Below, one piece after another: positions 11,001 through 18,560 of a stretch of 64,000 nucleotides of DNA. The position numbers and the translations under genes are program-made. This stretch comes from Cafeteria roenbergensis (taxonomy: Eukaryota; Sar; Bigyra; Bicosoecida; Cafeteriaceae): positions 896,281 through 960,280 of the forward strand of contig VLTN01000004.1 of the NCBI GenBank assembly GCA_008330645.1, given 5' to 3'. The stretch's first letter is position 1, and every line of letters begins with the position of its first letter. The notes beneath the pieces were generated by a model. The model did no database searches and had not been told where the DNA came from. It was given only the letters and a program-made list of their open reading frames with translations.

Positions 11001-14000
11001 AGCTGTTGGGGACGGCTGCGGAATCGCGCGGGTGGTGCTGACGCTGCGCCTGTGGGACCCCGACGCCAGGGACTGGCGACACCTCGATGCAGGGGCGCTC
11101 GCCTTCGAGACGGAGTTGGAAACCGGATTTGCGACCACCGAGAAGCCTCCAGCAGGATGGGCGCTGCAGGAGGACGGCGAGGCGGAGGGCGGGGGGCAGG
11201 GCGGAGCCGGCCGCCGCGGCTTGGACGTGAGTGGCGGGGAGGGTGCGTCAGCCTGGCCCCACGGCGGTCCTGGTGACAGGCCTGGCGGGGTCGGAGTCGA
11301 CTCGAGGCTTCCGCGAGGCGGCGGCGCCGCCGCCGCTGCCGCCGGTGCAATGGGGGCACGCTCCAGAGCGGCCTCGGTGCTCAGCAAGTCCGCTGCGTCG
11401 GCCACCTCGACCGTCGCCTCCACGCTCAGCTCCAGCCGCGCGGGCCCCGCCGTGGCCGCTGTTCCCAGCGCGGTGCGTGCGCTGGCCATCAGCCCCGACG
11501 GTGCCCGCCTGGCCGCCGTGGCAGAGGATCCCTTCGCCGTGGCCAGCGCGCGTGAGGCCGGCGACGCAACTGCGGCCGCTCTGACAGCGTCCGCCGTGCG
11601 TGCCGGGTCGTCGGCGTTTGTGCTGGCTGTGTGGGACCTGCGGCCAGCACTTGCCGCTGCTCTGGCGTCCGCGCCCAGCGCGCTGCTCGGCGGCGGAGTC
11701 GCCGCAGAGGCGGCGCGTCTCCGTTTCGCGCAGCCTTGTAGGCGGGAGGGGGGCGTTCCGGGCGCGGCGTGGCTGCCGGCGGGTCAGTCGGTCACGCGGC
11801 CGGCGGTTTCGCCAGCCGCCATCGCCAAAGCGGCCAAGTCTGCGCAGGTCACTGGCGCGGCCGCAGCCGCGGGTGCGAGCGCGGGCGAGCCGGAGGGTGA
11901 CCCTGTGGCCCCGTGCACCTTCAACACGGCTGTGTGGGCGAGCGACTCCGTGCTGGCTCTGAGCGGGCCCGGTGGGCTCTGGGCGGCCACGCTCGCGGAG
12001 CCGAGCGAGGCGTCTGGCCTTGATCGCGCCGACGGCACCGCTGCTGCCGGCTTGCGCTTGGCGAGTGGCATCGAGCGGCTGGAGCTGTCCGTGGGGCGGG
12101 CGCTGTCGTCCGCAGACGTCGCTGGCGCAGCTGCCGCGGACCGGCCCCGCGCCGCTGGCGCGTCGGCCGGAGGGTCGCTGCTGCTGCCTGAGCACTCGCT
12201 CACCTGCCTCGCGGCTCTGCCTGAAGCAGGCGTTGTGGCGGCGGGCGATTCGGCGGGAGCAGTGTGGGTGTTTGCCACGGAGGGGGCCGCTGATGCAGAC
12301 GGCAGGTCCCAGGCCACGAGCTGGCGGCGACGCGCCCAGCGTCCAGCGGAGGGGGGCGCGGCGCTGCGGCCCGTCGCGCGCTCCGCGCTACGGTGGCCCG
12401 CGCCGGCTCACCCGTGGCAGCGCGACCTGCCCCGGCCGCGGGGTCCCGCTGACGCCGTCACGCTGGCGTCCGGCCGGTCCCAGGCCGGGCCGGGCGTGGC
12501 CGAGGGCGTCACTGCGCTGCACATCAGTGCGGACTCGTGGGCAGGGGCGTCGGCCGGTGCGCTGCTGCTCTGCGCGGGGTCGTCCTCTGGAACCGTCGGT
12601 CTGTTCCGGGGGCTGTCATCGCTCGGGGCGGCAGCAGGCGCAGCCACTGCGACCGCGGTGTCCGGTGCGCTGCTCGGGGACGCGCCCGTGCGGTCCGTGA
12701 CGCTGGCCGGGGCGGACGCAGTCGTCTCGACCGGCAGCGGAAGCGTGTGGTGCGTCAGCCTGCCGCGCGGCGCTGTGCTGACGGACGCCTCCGCCGGCGC
12801 AGACTCCGTTTGCGTCCCCTTGGACGACGAGTCCACGCCAGACCCGGAGCTCTACGGGCCCCTGTGTGACGCCGAGGACGTGCCGCCGCCTGCACGACTG
12901 CTCAGCGGGTCCTCCTCGTCCATCCGAGCACTTGCTGTGGCCCCCAGGCCCGTGGCGGCGCACGACGGCGCGTCGCCCACGTTCGCCGAGTGCGCCATCA
13001 CCGTGGCTTGCACTGACAGCGAGGCAGGCCGCGCATCAGGGAGCCCCAACGGGGCGGTGCGGGAGTGGCGAGCCGGGGACTGGGCTGCGGGTGACGACGT
13101 TGTGCCGGTTGCCCCGGGCGCCGCCGCGCACGTGACTGCGATGGCCGTGCCCCCACCCGCCCAGGCAGCGTCCAATGTCTCCGCGGCAGCGCTCGCGGCG
13201 CTTGGCTCCGTTCCGGAGCCGCGCCACGGCGTGGTTGCAGGGTGCGTTGCTCTGGGGATGTCGGACGGGGAGCTTCGCACCGTGCGGCCCAGCGGCTCTG
13301 CCGTGCCTGGGGCATGCTTTGCTCTCTTCGGGTGCAGGCGCGAGGCCGCTTGGCCCCCGCTGCCGCCAGCTCCCGAGGAGCCCAAGCCGCTGACCCGCCG
13401 CTCTGCCGCCCGCGCCTCCAGCCGCAAGAGCGCCCTTCCCTCCTTCAGGCGCCCCAGCGTCGACGTCCAGGCCAGCGCGGCAGCGGCCCTTCGCTCCGTC
13501 CCTGCCCGGCCCATCAACCACGTTGCTCTCGCGTGCGGCGACCTCGACTGCTTCGCCGCCGCGGCGGCAGAGCCGTTCCCAGTGGCGGACCCGCCAGTCT
13601 CTGCCCGCCGCCACGGACGGCGAGGCGACGAGGCGGGCGCAGCCCCGCCGGCCATCCCTGCCCGTGACACCGACGGCGCCAAGGGCACGGCCGCCACTGC
13701 ACGGAGCTCCGATATCGCGCCCAGGCCGCAGTCGTCGGCAGGCCGAGCCAGGCAGCAGGTGTCCAAAGGAAGCTTGCGCCGCACTCGCGCTGGGTCAACT
13801 GCCCCTCGTGGCCCGCGTGCGGGCGCTCCGTCCAGCAAGCGGCAGCAACGGCAGCAGCAGCTGCAACTGCAACAGCAGCATGAGAAGGAGCCGGGGAAGC
13901 CGCTGCCGGCGCGCATGCCCTCGCGGCGCCGGCTCCCCACCGCCGCGACGGTTCGCAGAGTGGTGGGCGAGCCCGACTCGGGCCAAGGCCCAAGCCTTCC

Positions 14001-15177
14001 CGCCTTCCGGCTCGCTGTTGCCGCTGCTGGCGCCAGCTGTGGCCCTGCCAGCGGCTCTGCCGGGCCGGCCAGCTCGGAGCGAGCCGCGCGCCGGCCGGTG
14101 TGGCCAAAGTCTGACAGAGATGCGATCCGGGGCGCGGAGGCGTCGCTGGCCTCCGCCGACGTGGTGCTTGTGCCGCTGTGCCCGGCGGAGGACGAGGAGG
14201 GCACTGCCACGTGGTGCCACGCCAGCGTGTCGCCCCCCCTGCCCGTGGCGGTCCCGCTGCCGGCAGGGTGCGATGTGCGCTCGGTCGCCTTCAGTCCGCG
14301 AGACCCCGGGCGGTTCGCCGTCGCCCTCGCTGACGGCACGGTGAGCGTGTGGCAGGCCGCTGTCGACGTTCTGCTGGCCCCGCCGCCTCCCTCCAAGGAG
14401 GGAAAGGCCATCGCAACGCGTGCCGAGGTGGCCGCGGCGGCTCAGGCCGCTCTCGCCCCCAAGCGCCGCCTTCGAGTGACGCCCGTGCTCGTGGCCACTG
14501 CCCGAGTGACGAACGAAGCTGCTCTGCCGGGTCCCTTCGTCGGATTCGTGCCGGACGCCCCAACGGACATCGTTGTTGCCTTCAGCCCCTCGGGCGCGTC
14601 ACAGCAGGCTCGGCGCGCGAACCGCAAGCGGGCGGGCCCGGATGAGGCCGCCGCTCTGCCGGGGCGCCTCGCTCAGTTCGACGCCGAGGCGGCGCGGTGG
14701 GTTGCGAGCGCGGGCGTGCCGGAGAGCCCGAGCTCCATGGCCGTGCTGCCACCCGTGCACACGCTGGCCCCTGCGTCGGCGGTGCAGGGCGCCGGCCCGG
14801 CCGTTGCCGCGGCGCTGGGCCCCGCTCACAGCATCCTGTGGGCTCGCGGCGCGGCCGCGGTGGGCACGGCCGGCGGAGGGCTGCTGCTGCTGGGCATGCA
14901 GAGCGAGGAGGACGACGCGGCGGGCGCTGGGGACCCGGTGGCGGCCCGGTTCGGGGCGGTGCTTGCGTCCGTTCGCGTGGGAGACGGCAGCCCTGTGACG
15001 CATGTCGCTGTGGGAGGGGCCCCTGACGCTGCGACTGCCTTCCCGACCTGCACGCCGCTTGCGCGGGACATCGGGCCAGAGGCAGGAGAGAGCGACGAGG
15101 GCGAGCTGCTGCTGCTGCGCCGGCGCGTCTCGCTGGTGGCGTGCTGCGGGTCTGTGGTGACGGCTTGGGGACTGTGA
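5011..15177 (+). CDS. WDR90: Giant WD40-repeat protein, WDR90/POC16-like
   Basis: A single uninterrupted frame of about 3,388 residues. I prefer the ATG at 5011 because a pyrimidine-rich leader precedes it, although the frame is open further upstream. The first ~500 residues are low-complexity Ala/Gly/Ser/Arg-rich. Many WD40 blades follow, with typical ends such as DGTVRVWD, DGFIKVW, DGCIRVWD and DGSLALWH. Two stretches resemble vertebrate WDR90 closely as I remember it: 'VWRPDAGYVAF...RLVVDDV' near residue 1895, and the blade pair containing ATASADGTVRVWD followed by CVAWRPP and AAGFQSGTVRVY near residues 1050-1180. WDR90/POC16 is a centriole-wall, microtubule-associated protein in ciliated organisms. 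The CFA20/DUF667 domain that normally starts the family is not visible. Long disordered inserts separate the propellers, making it about twice the size of the human protein. Identification as a WD40 protein is certain; the orthology is likely. Confidence 0.75.
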   Translation: MPKELEFPVSRRAASWADHFAFVWTPEVPRGAPSDPCAVSAGLGHPELAPVAAVAAAPFVGDGSRPSSEGPAGAKLAAAASAAGADGHVSPSAALIERATAAALGLSASRMPPSPAAAAGGAALDGSADCDGEAALGDEDALLAAAESAVASFRPSVTDEGELDGGFATGVASGGVSGGGWVGFGVDAPSSVSSLPTRSGVACRRGRRGASPKGYGPGGPGPVDASCDPGEPDRPPSVARSALSAASSRTRGLGRARSPVAQGAGHVPAPARQSSHSSPVSPRSRGRLAVAGFRAAAHTSSASALPAATEQHAAQRQWPGAPRTSRSAADGVAAGPGSGSGGLHRAGAGCDSLPHVGVADQSGGSLSPLGEAGGHSDGENWTGDDGQDSADSLDTPVAREDRFSGPPLTDGGVGGRGGELRSPERGRAEDASQPAGGDAGAGKGRAQLRGSDAKASDGEAGAKSGSGAAFGSAGAAPQGGPAASPVVLPGLSAGELVAVAAVGASRPGQLAWLAGSNEVLLPAGRTVLALQPAGDEQGAGGDGGGCTIDSQRCFQGCSADVVALAVSPSGQLLAALAEPPRAGDGDSAAGEATAQQSKTVELRLWSAADGTTLGHIDTGLAAAGTVAWSADGRLIAVHGSDATGRSLMLVWSAVALVQGPAEALLIAQDRQDRAVAAFEATRASLAPTMSGAEGAAACAASGPPGRGRAARASGSPTTTPIASPEGPDLVPTRELVTALEQEGPGFLAALRDLTYPCAVPRTGSSAGRGSRQVTASVRRSAPLMPLVARQSADADVRRVRFSPFAADAFLSCGFESLRVGRVRRGHTPTKAACLGRFGRGVTILDAVWASSAGVVPPSGAELRRRKSAARSALATAAVAPQAAPELCLVAGSSAGAILVVGARSLTVLVALGAHTAAVTSVSVTKGYVCTSSLDGFIKVWPRTLTEGSSALVEARYGASVAGAAPSGDGLSIAAATREGSVGMLDLRGRSHVTLRRAHTAAVTSLSVRGSRPVLADDDWQRLLSGDASPASIRPVHWDCSESAIATASADGTVRVWDPVTLAPIMEVAASRDDGEAEVGGKAASADEAICVAWRPPTAVPASVWDRLLGAAPGAEPGEGESTPDHGPRNGSRGEDGNDGDGDGDGDVAWRVALEGDVELAAGFQSGTVRVYHAGSNALVAEHRPHLAPVLALAFAGTASRPGGRPAGALLFTAAADGVVWALDACRLYAPLRRIAEAFTVPRQLTPHVAIAASATTARVAISWSDPADGRGGSADRVLVVDAVTLATETVLGLPADVEAPLTGAFSAAATAVKREAASADPAELAAIVRRGTGGDGPWRPARQWDAELPKPTGADGRPRQSPAEAAAAEALRRQRVAAGASASAPMAGAIALASRSDSRAGAPSGIASLVVAPAAGASSGRDERVIGVSLGGALVAWSLGASEGHADVIQGTHRDGTGTVAASWDGRLVATGGADGCIRVWDGVLAASASSHPVMAPLRGPHGAAVTAVAFIDGPAASVASGSASVAGLVSGSADGSLALWHLERGDSTQATGGLAGAWVLPVASSGGELQGPAAALGVPAGYAPSDGPLGDAGYGVADEDCSVDDGDGADEEEDGDDCGSGGLEEDSTFDRWARGTDVGAQRSSNVRADVPLLDVRGAATAVPRIECGTEGDQGKASPPRRSGVDGRGRAAATTPGTQPVMLGSVPRPSSSGSLSRSPAFTTLPRVETAAAKGAASSEHSRGSESDGGDSAAADKMPRVGTAEQLTPPRRSSSDVREALQRALLETQSPAARRGGSAFGGGEEDLDDAEEARRPVDAAVGPAAAASPPALPSALRSASRRSVLPAAAATFADVLGPAGIVPAPAPKRRVRACDSSTVLPLDRVLGPAGEGTPAAVWRPDAGYVAFAAASRLVVDDVATGGQRPVDAAAAALAAERRGCGFVDPDDPAGGSAAARARLARRWGRGRAVQAFAAAAAPALGDGLEGGGALPRMEVLAAAVGDGCGIARVVLTLRLWDPDARDWRHLDAGALAFETELETGFATTEKPPAGWALQEDGEAEGGGQGGAGRRGLDVSGGEGASAWPHGGPGDRPGGVGVDSRLPRGGGAAAAAAGAMGARSRAASVLSKSAASATSTVASTLSSSRAGPAVAAVPSAVRALAISPDGARLAAVAEDPFAVASAREAGDATAAALTASAVRAGSSAFVLAVWDLRPALAAALASAPSALLGGGVAAEAARLRFAQPCRREGGVPGAAWLPAGQSVTRPAVSPAAIAKAAKSAQVTGAAAAAGASAGEPEGDPVAPCTFNTAVWASDSVLALSGPGGLWAATLAEPSEASGLDRADGTAAAGLRLASGIERLELSVGRALSSADVAGAAAADRPRAAGASAGGSLLLPEHSLTCLAALPEAGVVAAGDSAGAVWVFATEGAADADGRSQATSWRRRAQRPAEGGAALRPVARSALRWPAPAHPWQRDLPRPRGPADAVTLASGRSQAGPGVAEGVTALHISADSWAGASAGALLLCAGSSSGTVGLFRGLSSLGAAAGAATATAVSGALLGDAPVRSVTLAGADAVVSTGSGSVWCVSLPRGAVLTDASAGADSVCVPLDDESTPDPELYGPLCDAEDVPPPARLLSGSSSSIRALAVAPRPVAAHDGASPTFAECAITVACTDSEAGRASGSPNGAVREWRAGDWAAGDDVVPVAPGAAAHVTAMAVPPPAQAASNVSAAALAALGSVPEPRHGVVAGCVALGMSDGELRTVRPSGSAVPGACFALFGCRREAAWPPLPPAPEEPKPLTRRSAARASSRKSALPSFRRPSVDVQASAAAALRSVPARPINHVALACGDLDCFAAAAAEPFPVADPPVSARRHGRRGDEAGAAPPAIPARDTDGAKGTAATARSSDIAPRPQSSAGRARQQVSKGSLRRTRAGSTAPRGPRAGAPSSKRQQRQQQLQLQQQHEKEPGKPLPARMPSRRRLPTAATVRRVVGEPDSGQGPSLPAFRLAVAAAGASCGPASGSAGPASSERAARRPVWPKSDRDAIRGAEASLASADVVLVPLCPAEDEEGTATWCHASVSPPLPVAVPLPAGCDVRSVAFSPRDPGRFAVALADGTVSVWQAAVDVLLAPPPPSKEGKAIATRAEVAAAAQAALAPKRRLRVTPVLVATARVTNEAALPGPFVGFVPDAPTDIVVAFSPSGASQQARRANRKRAGPDEAAALPGRLAQFDAEAARWVASAGVPESPSSMAVLPPVHTLAPASAVQGAGPAVAAALGPAHSILWARGAAAVGTAGGGLLLLGMQSEEDDAAGAGDPVAARFGAVLASVRVGDGSPVTHVAVGGAPDAATAFPTCTPLARDIGPEAGESDEGELLLLRRRVSLVACCGSVVTAWGL

Positions 15178-15367
15178 CTCGGCTGGCGGTCTCGCGCTGC
15201 GCCTTTGCATGATGATCGTTCGCGTTGCCCGACTGCCCTAGCCTTTGCAGAACCACTCACCACCTCAGCTGCCCTGCCGGCAGCGGAGCGCGGGCGCACC
15301 CAAGCGAGGCCAAGAGCCGGCACACGAAGGGGCGGGCCGTGCACGGGTATGCCGGGGGGCTGTCAAA

Positions 15368-16468
15368 TCAAATGCCCGCCGATGAGCCCAGGCCGAAGCT
15401 GTCCTTGATCGATCGCAGGCCAGCAAGCACGGTTTCGTCGCTGGCGAGCGCCTCCTCGCCGAGCCTGGCCGACACAAACGCGCGCACCTCCGCGCTGGCC
15501 GGCCGCAGGAAGGGGTTGGCGTCGAGCTCGGTCCCCACGGTGGAAGGCACGGTGGGCTTGCCGGCTGCCAGCGCTGCCTTTGCCTGTTCCGCGAGCGCGG
15601 CCAGCGCCGTGTTTCCGGGCTCCACGGCCGTGGCAAAGCGGAGGTTCGCCGCAGTGTACTCGTGCCCCACGTAGACGAGCGTGTCCCGCGGGAGGGCGCC
15701 GATGACGTCCACGAGCGATCGCTTGAACTGGGCGGGGGTGCCCCTCCCGTTGATGCGGCCGCACCCGGCCACGAACAAGGCATCGCCTGTGAAGACGACC
15801 CCAGGGGCGGCAGCAGCGTCGGGCGCAGCTGCGGCGGCCGCGCCGCCGGCAGCTCCGCTGCCCCCGGCAACTTCGGTGCAGTGGAAGCACACGTGTCCTG
15901 GCGTGTGAAAGGGCGTGTGCAGGGCCTTTGCCACGATGCCTCCCACCCGCACAGTGTCGCCGTCGTCGAGGAGGCGGGTAAATGGCTTGTACGTGTCGTC
16001 TGCGAGCAGCGGCGCCGGCGCTCGAAGGGTCCGAATCACCGCGCGTCGCCGGCGAGGATGCTGAGCGTGGCGGCCAGAACAGCCGCGACAGTGCCCGACA
16101 CGGCGCGGCCCGCAGTGCAATCACGCTCACGCTTTCCGCCATAGATCACGGCATCCGGGACGAGCTTGCTGAACTCCTCATTGCCGCCGGAGTGGTCCCA
16201 GTGCGAGTGGGTTGTGAGAACGGAACAGATGATGACGCCTTCCCGCGCTGCAGCCTCGATCACCTTGGCGGGCTCCACCGGGTCGACAGCCGCGGCCTGC
16301 TTGGACAACTCGTCGATCACTGCGGCATACGAGCGGCTCGCATCGGCCCAGGAAACCGTTGTGGCGACAAGTGCGAGGCGGTGACGCAGCGATGCCCGGC
16401 GTCCACCCCGCAGGCTCACAGAGGTGGGCAAAGTTGTCCTCCAGCACGGGGACGGGAACCACGCGCAT
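15368..16468 (-). CDS. HAGH: Hydroxyacylglutathione hydrolase (glyoxalase II)
   Basis: Three exons on the minus strand, 16468-16420, 16319-16131 and 15999-15368, join in phase to about 289 residues. This is close to the usual 250-300. The start MRVVPVPVLEDNFAHL is typical of glyoxalase II. The metal-binding motif THSHWDH lies at residues 53-59 and is followed by later ligands in HTPGHVCFH, FTGDALF and YVGHEY. The enzyme hydrolyses S-D-lactoylglutathione to D-lactate and glutathione, the second step of methylglyoxal detoxification, using a binuclear Zn/Fe centre. An Ala/Gly-rich insert sits between HTPGH and FTGD. No clear organelle-targeting sequence is visible. The gene is divergent from the thiolase gene, 172 bases apart, and convergent with the WD40 gene. 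Confidence 0.92.
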
Positions 16469-16640
16469 TGCGCTCGGTGTCTCTGGCCCCTGTGCGAGCG
16501 CTCCGTGGACCGGGCACGCGGGGATGGGGGGGGGGGGGCGCGGGGCTGTGGCAGCGACCCTCTGCAATTCCCAGCTCTGTCCGCAGGCGCGGCCCATGGC
16601 GGCAGCAGGCGCCAGGCACCCTTCCGCCTAGACCTCGAGC
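16469..16640. promoter_or_regulatory. Shared divergent promoter, glyoxalase II / thiolase
   Basis: Only 172 bases separate the two start codons, so the promoters must overlap here. It contains a 13-base G run near 16526-16538 and no obvious TATA box. The regulatory role is inferred from geometry alone. Confidence 0.45.
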
Positions 16641-18095
16641 ATGGCATCGGCAACCGGCGCGGCAGCCCAAGGCATCTACATCGCGGCGGTGAGTCCCTGC
16701 TGTGGGTCGCAGCCCGACGGCTCGCCCCGCGCTCCGGCGGCGCCGGCCCGAGGCGGCCTTCAACCTGGTCATGGCCTGGCGGGAGAATGGCCGAGCGCCG
16801 CGCCGCGCCGCGCCGCGCCGAGCGCGCCCTGACCCCCGCGCCTGCCGCTCCCCACGCACCCGCGCGCCGCTGCCAATGGTTCCGCCCCTTGCACGTCCCT
16901 CTGCGTTGCGTGCGCCGTCCCGCAGGCGAAGCGCACTGCCATCGCGTCCTTCGGCGGCTCGTTCGCCAAGCTGACGGCGACTGATCTCGCCACGCACGCC
17001 AGCAAGGCCGCCATCGCCGCCTGCGGCGTGGACCCGGCCGCTATCGACGCTTCCATCTGGGGCAACGTGGCGCAGACCTCTGTGGATGCCCCGTACCTCG
17101 CCCGCCACGCCGGCCTGCGCGCGGGCATGCGCCATGGCTCCACGGCACTCACTCTGAACCGCCTGTGCGGCAGCGGCTTCCAGTCGGTCATCACGGCCGC
17201 CGAGCAGATCATGCTGGGCCAGGCCGAGGTTGTGCTCGCCGGCGGCTCCGAATCCATGTCCCAGGCCCCCCTGTCCGTGTACGGCCAGGCCGTTCGCTTC
17301 GGCCACCGCCTCGGCATGGACCTGACGCTGCAGGACACCCTGTGGGCGGCCCTGACCGACTCGTACGCACAGATCCCCATGGGCCTCACCGCCGAGAACC
17401 TCGCCGAGAAGTACGGCATCTCCCGCGAGGACGCCGACGCGTATGCGCTCCAGTCCCAGATGCGCTGGAAGGCTGCCTTCGAGGCCGGCGTGTTCGACGC
17501 CGAGATCGCCCCAGTGTCGGTCAAGGACAAGAAGAAGGGCGCCATCGACATCGTCCGCGACGAGACCCCGCGCGTGAACGCCACGGTGGAGGCCATGGCC
17601 AAGCTGCCGCCCGTGTTCAAGAAGAATGGCACCGTGACCGCCGCCAACGCCTCCGGCATCGGAGACGGCGCCGCCGCCCTCATCGTCACCTCCGAGGCCG
17701 GCCTCACCAAGCACAACCTCACCCCGCTCGCCCGCCTCACCGGCTGGTCCGTGTCCGGCGTGGACCCCTCAATCATGGGAATCGGCCCTAGCCCCGCCAT
17801 CCTCAACGTCCTCGAGCACTGCGGCATCACCATCGATGACGTCGACCGCATCGAGGTGAACGAGGCCTTTGCATCTCAGTGCATCGCCGTCATGCGGGAC
17901 CTCAGCCTGGACGCCTCTCGCACCAATGTGCACGGCGGCGCCATCGCCATGGCCCACCCGCTCGGCGCCAGCGGCGCTCGTATCACCACCCACCTCGCGA
18001 ACCAGCTGGCCGCCGAGGGAGGCCCCGGCCGCGCCATCGGCTCCGCCTGCATCGGCGGCGGCCAGGGCATCGCTGTCGTGCTCGAGCGCGTGTGA
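16641..18095 (+). CDS. ACAA2: 3-ketoacyl-CoA thiolase, ACAA2-type
   Basis: Exons 16641-16688 and 16926-18095 give about 405 residues, against 397 for human ACAA2. The join restores the family start, IYIAA followed by AKRTAIASFGG. All thiolase signatures are present: the nucleophilic Cys in NRLCGSGFQS, GGSESMSQAP, NEAF, the active-site His in GGAIAMAHPLGASG, and the second catalytic Cys in ACIGGGQG. The phrases 'VSGVDPSIMGIGP' and 'KLPPVFKKNGTVTA' are specific to the ACAA2 group. The enzyme cleaves 3-ketoacyl-CoA in the last step of mitochondrial beta-oxidation, and can also make acetoacetyl-CoA. As in animal ACAA2, any targeting signal would be the uncleaved N-terminus; I cannot confirm the compartment. 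The intron of 237 bases contains a simple GCGCC-like repeat. Confidence 0.95.
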
Positions 18096-18560
18096 GCGCC
18101 CCGCTGAGGCATTGAGCTCTCCTCCCCCCTGCCGCAGCCGCCCTCGCGCTTTGCGGGTGCCTACCGCCCAGAGGAGAGGCGTGGGATGCACCGAGGCGGG
18201 AGCCAACCAGCCGGCGCTTCGCGCGGCGGCAACCGGGTCGGCAGGGTCGCGGTTTGGAAGCCTGGCGCGGTCAGTGACAGTTGGCCCGCCGATCGCCAGC
18301 TGTCAGCCGTCAGCCGCCGTGAAATTGTTAATTGCAGTGTTGGACCCCCTGCCGCCCCGTGTGTGCTGCGCCCCCTGAGTGCCACACCCTCCCTCGCTGT
18401 GCCTCGCGCGCCCGCTGCCCCCACCAACGAATGCAATGTTCGAGGCGGTCTCTCCCCTTGCTTTGCCCGCGATTGGGGCCCCCCTCGCGGCACGCTGCAC
18501 AGGGCACTCGACGCGGCTTGCACGTGCACGCATTCGCCGCGCACGCGCTCGCTCGCTCGC
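18096..18560. other. Convergent intergenic region, no gene recognised
   Basis: 465 bases between the ends of the thiolase and the remodeller genes. It should contain both 3' UTRs and terminators. No domain-bearing frame or structured RNA was seen. Confidence 0.5.
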
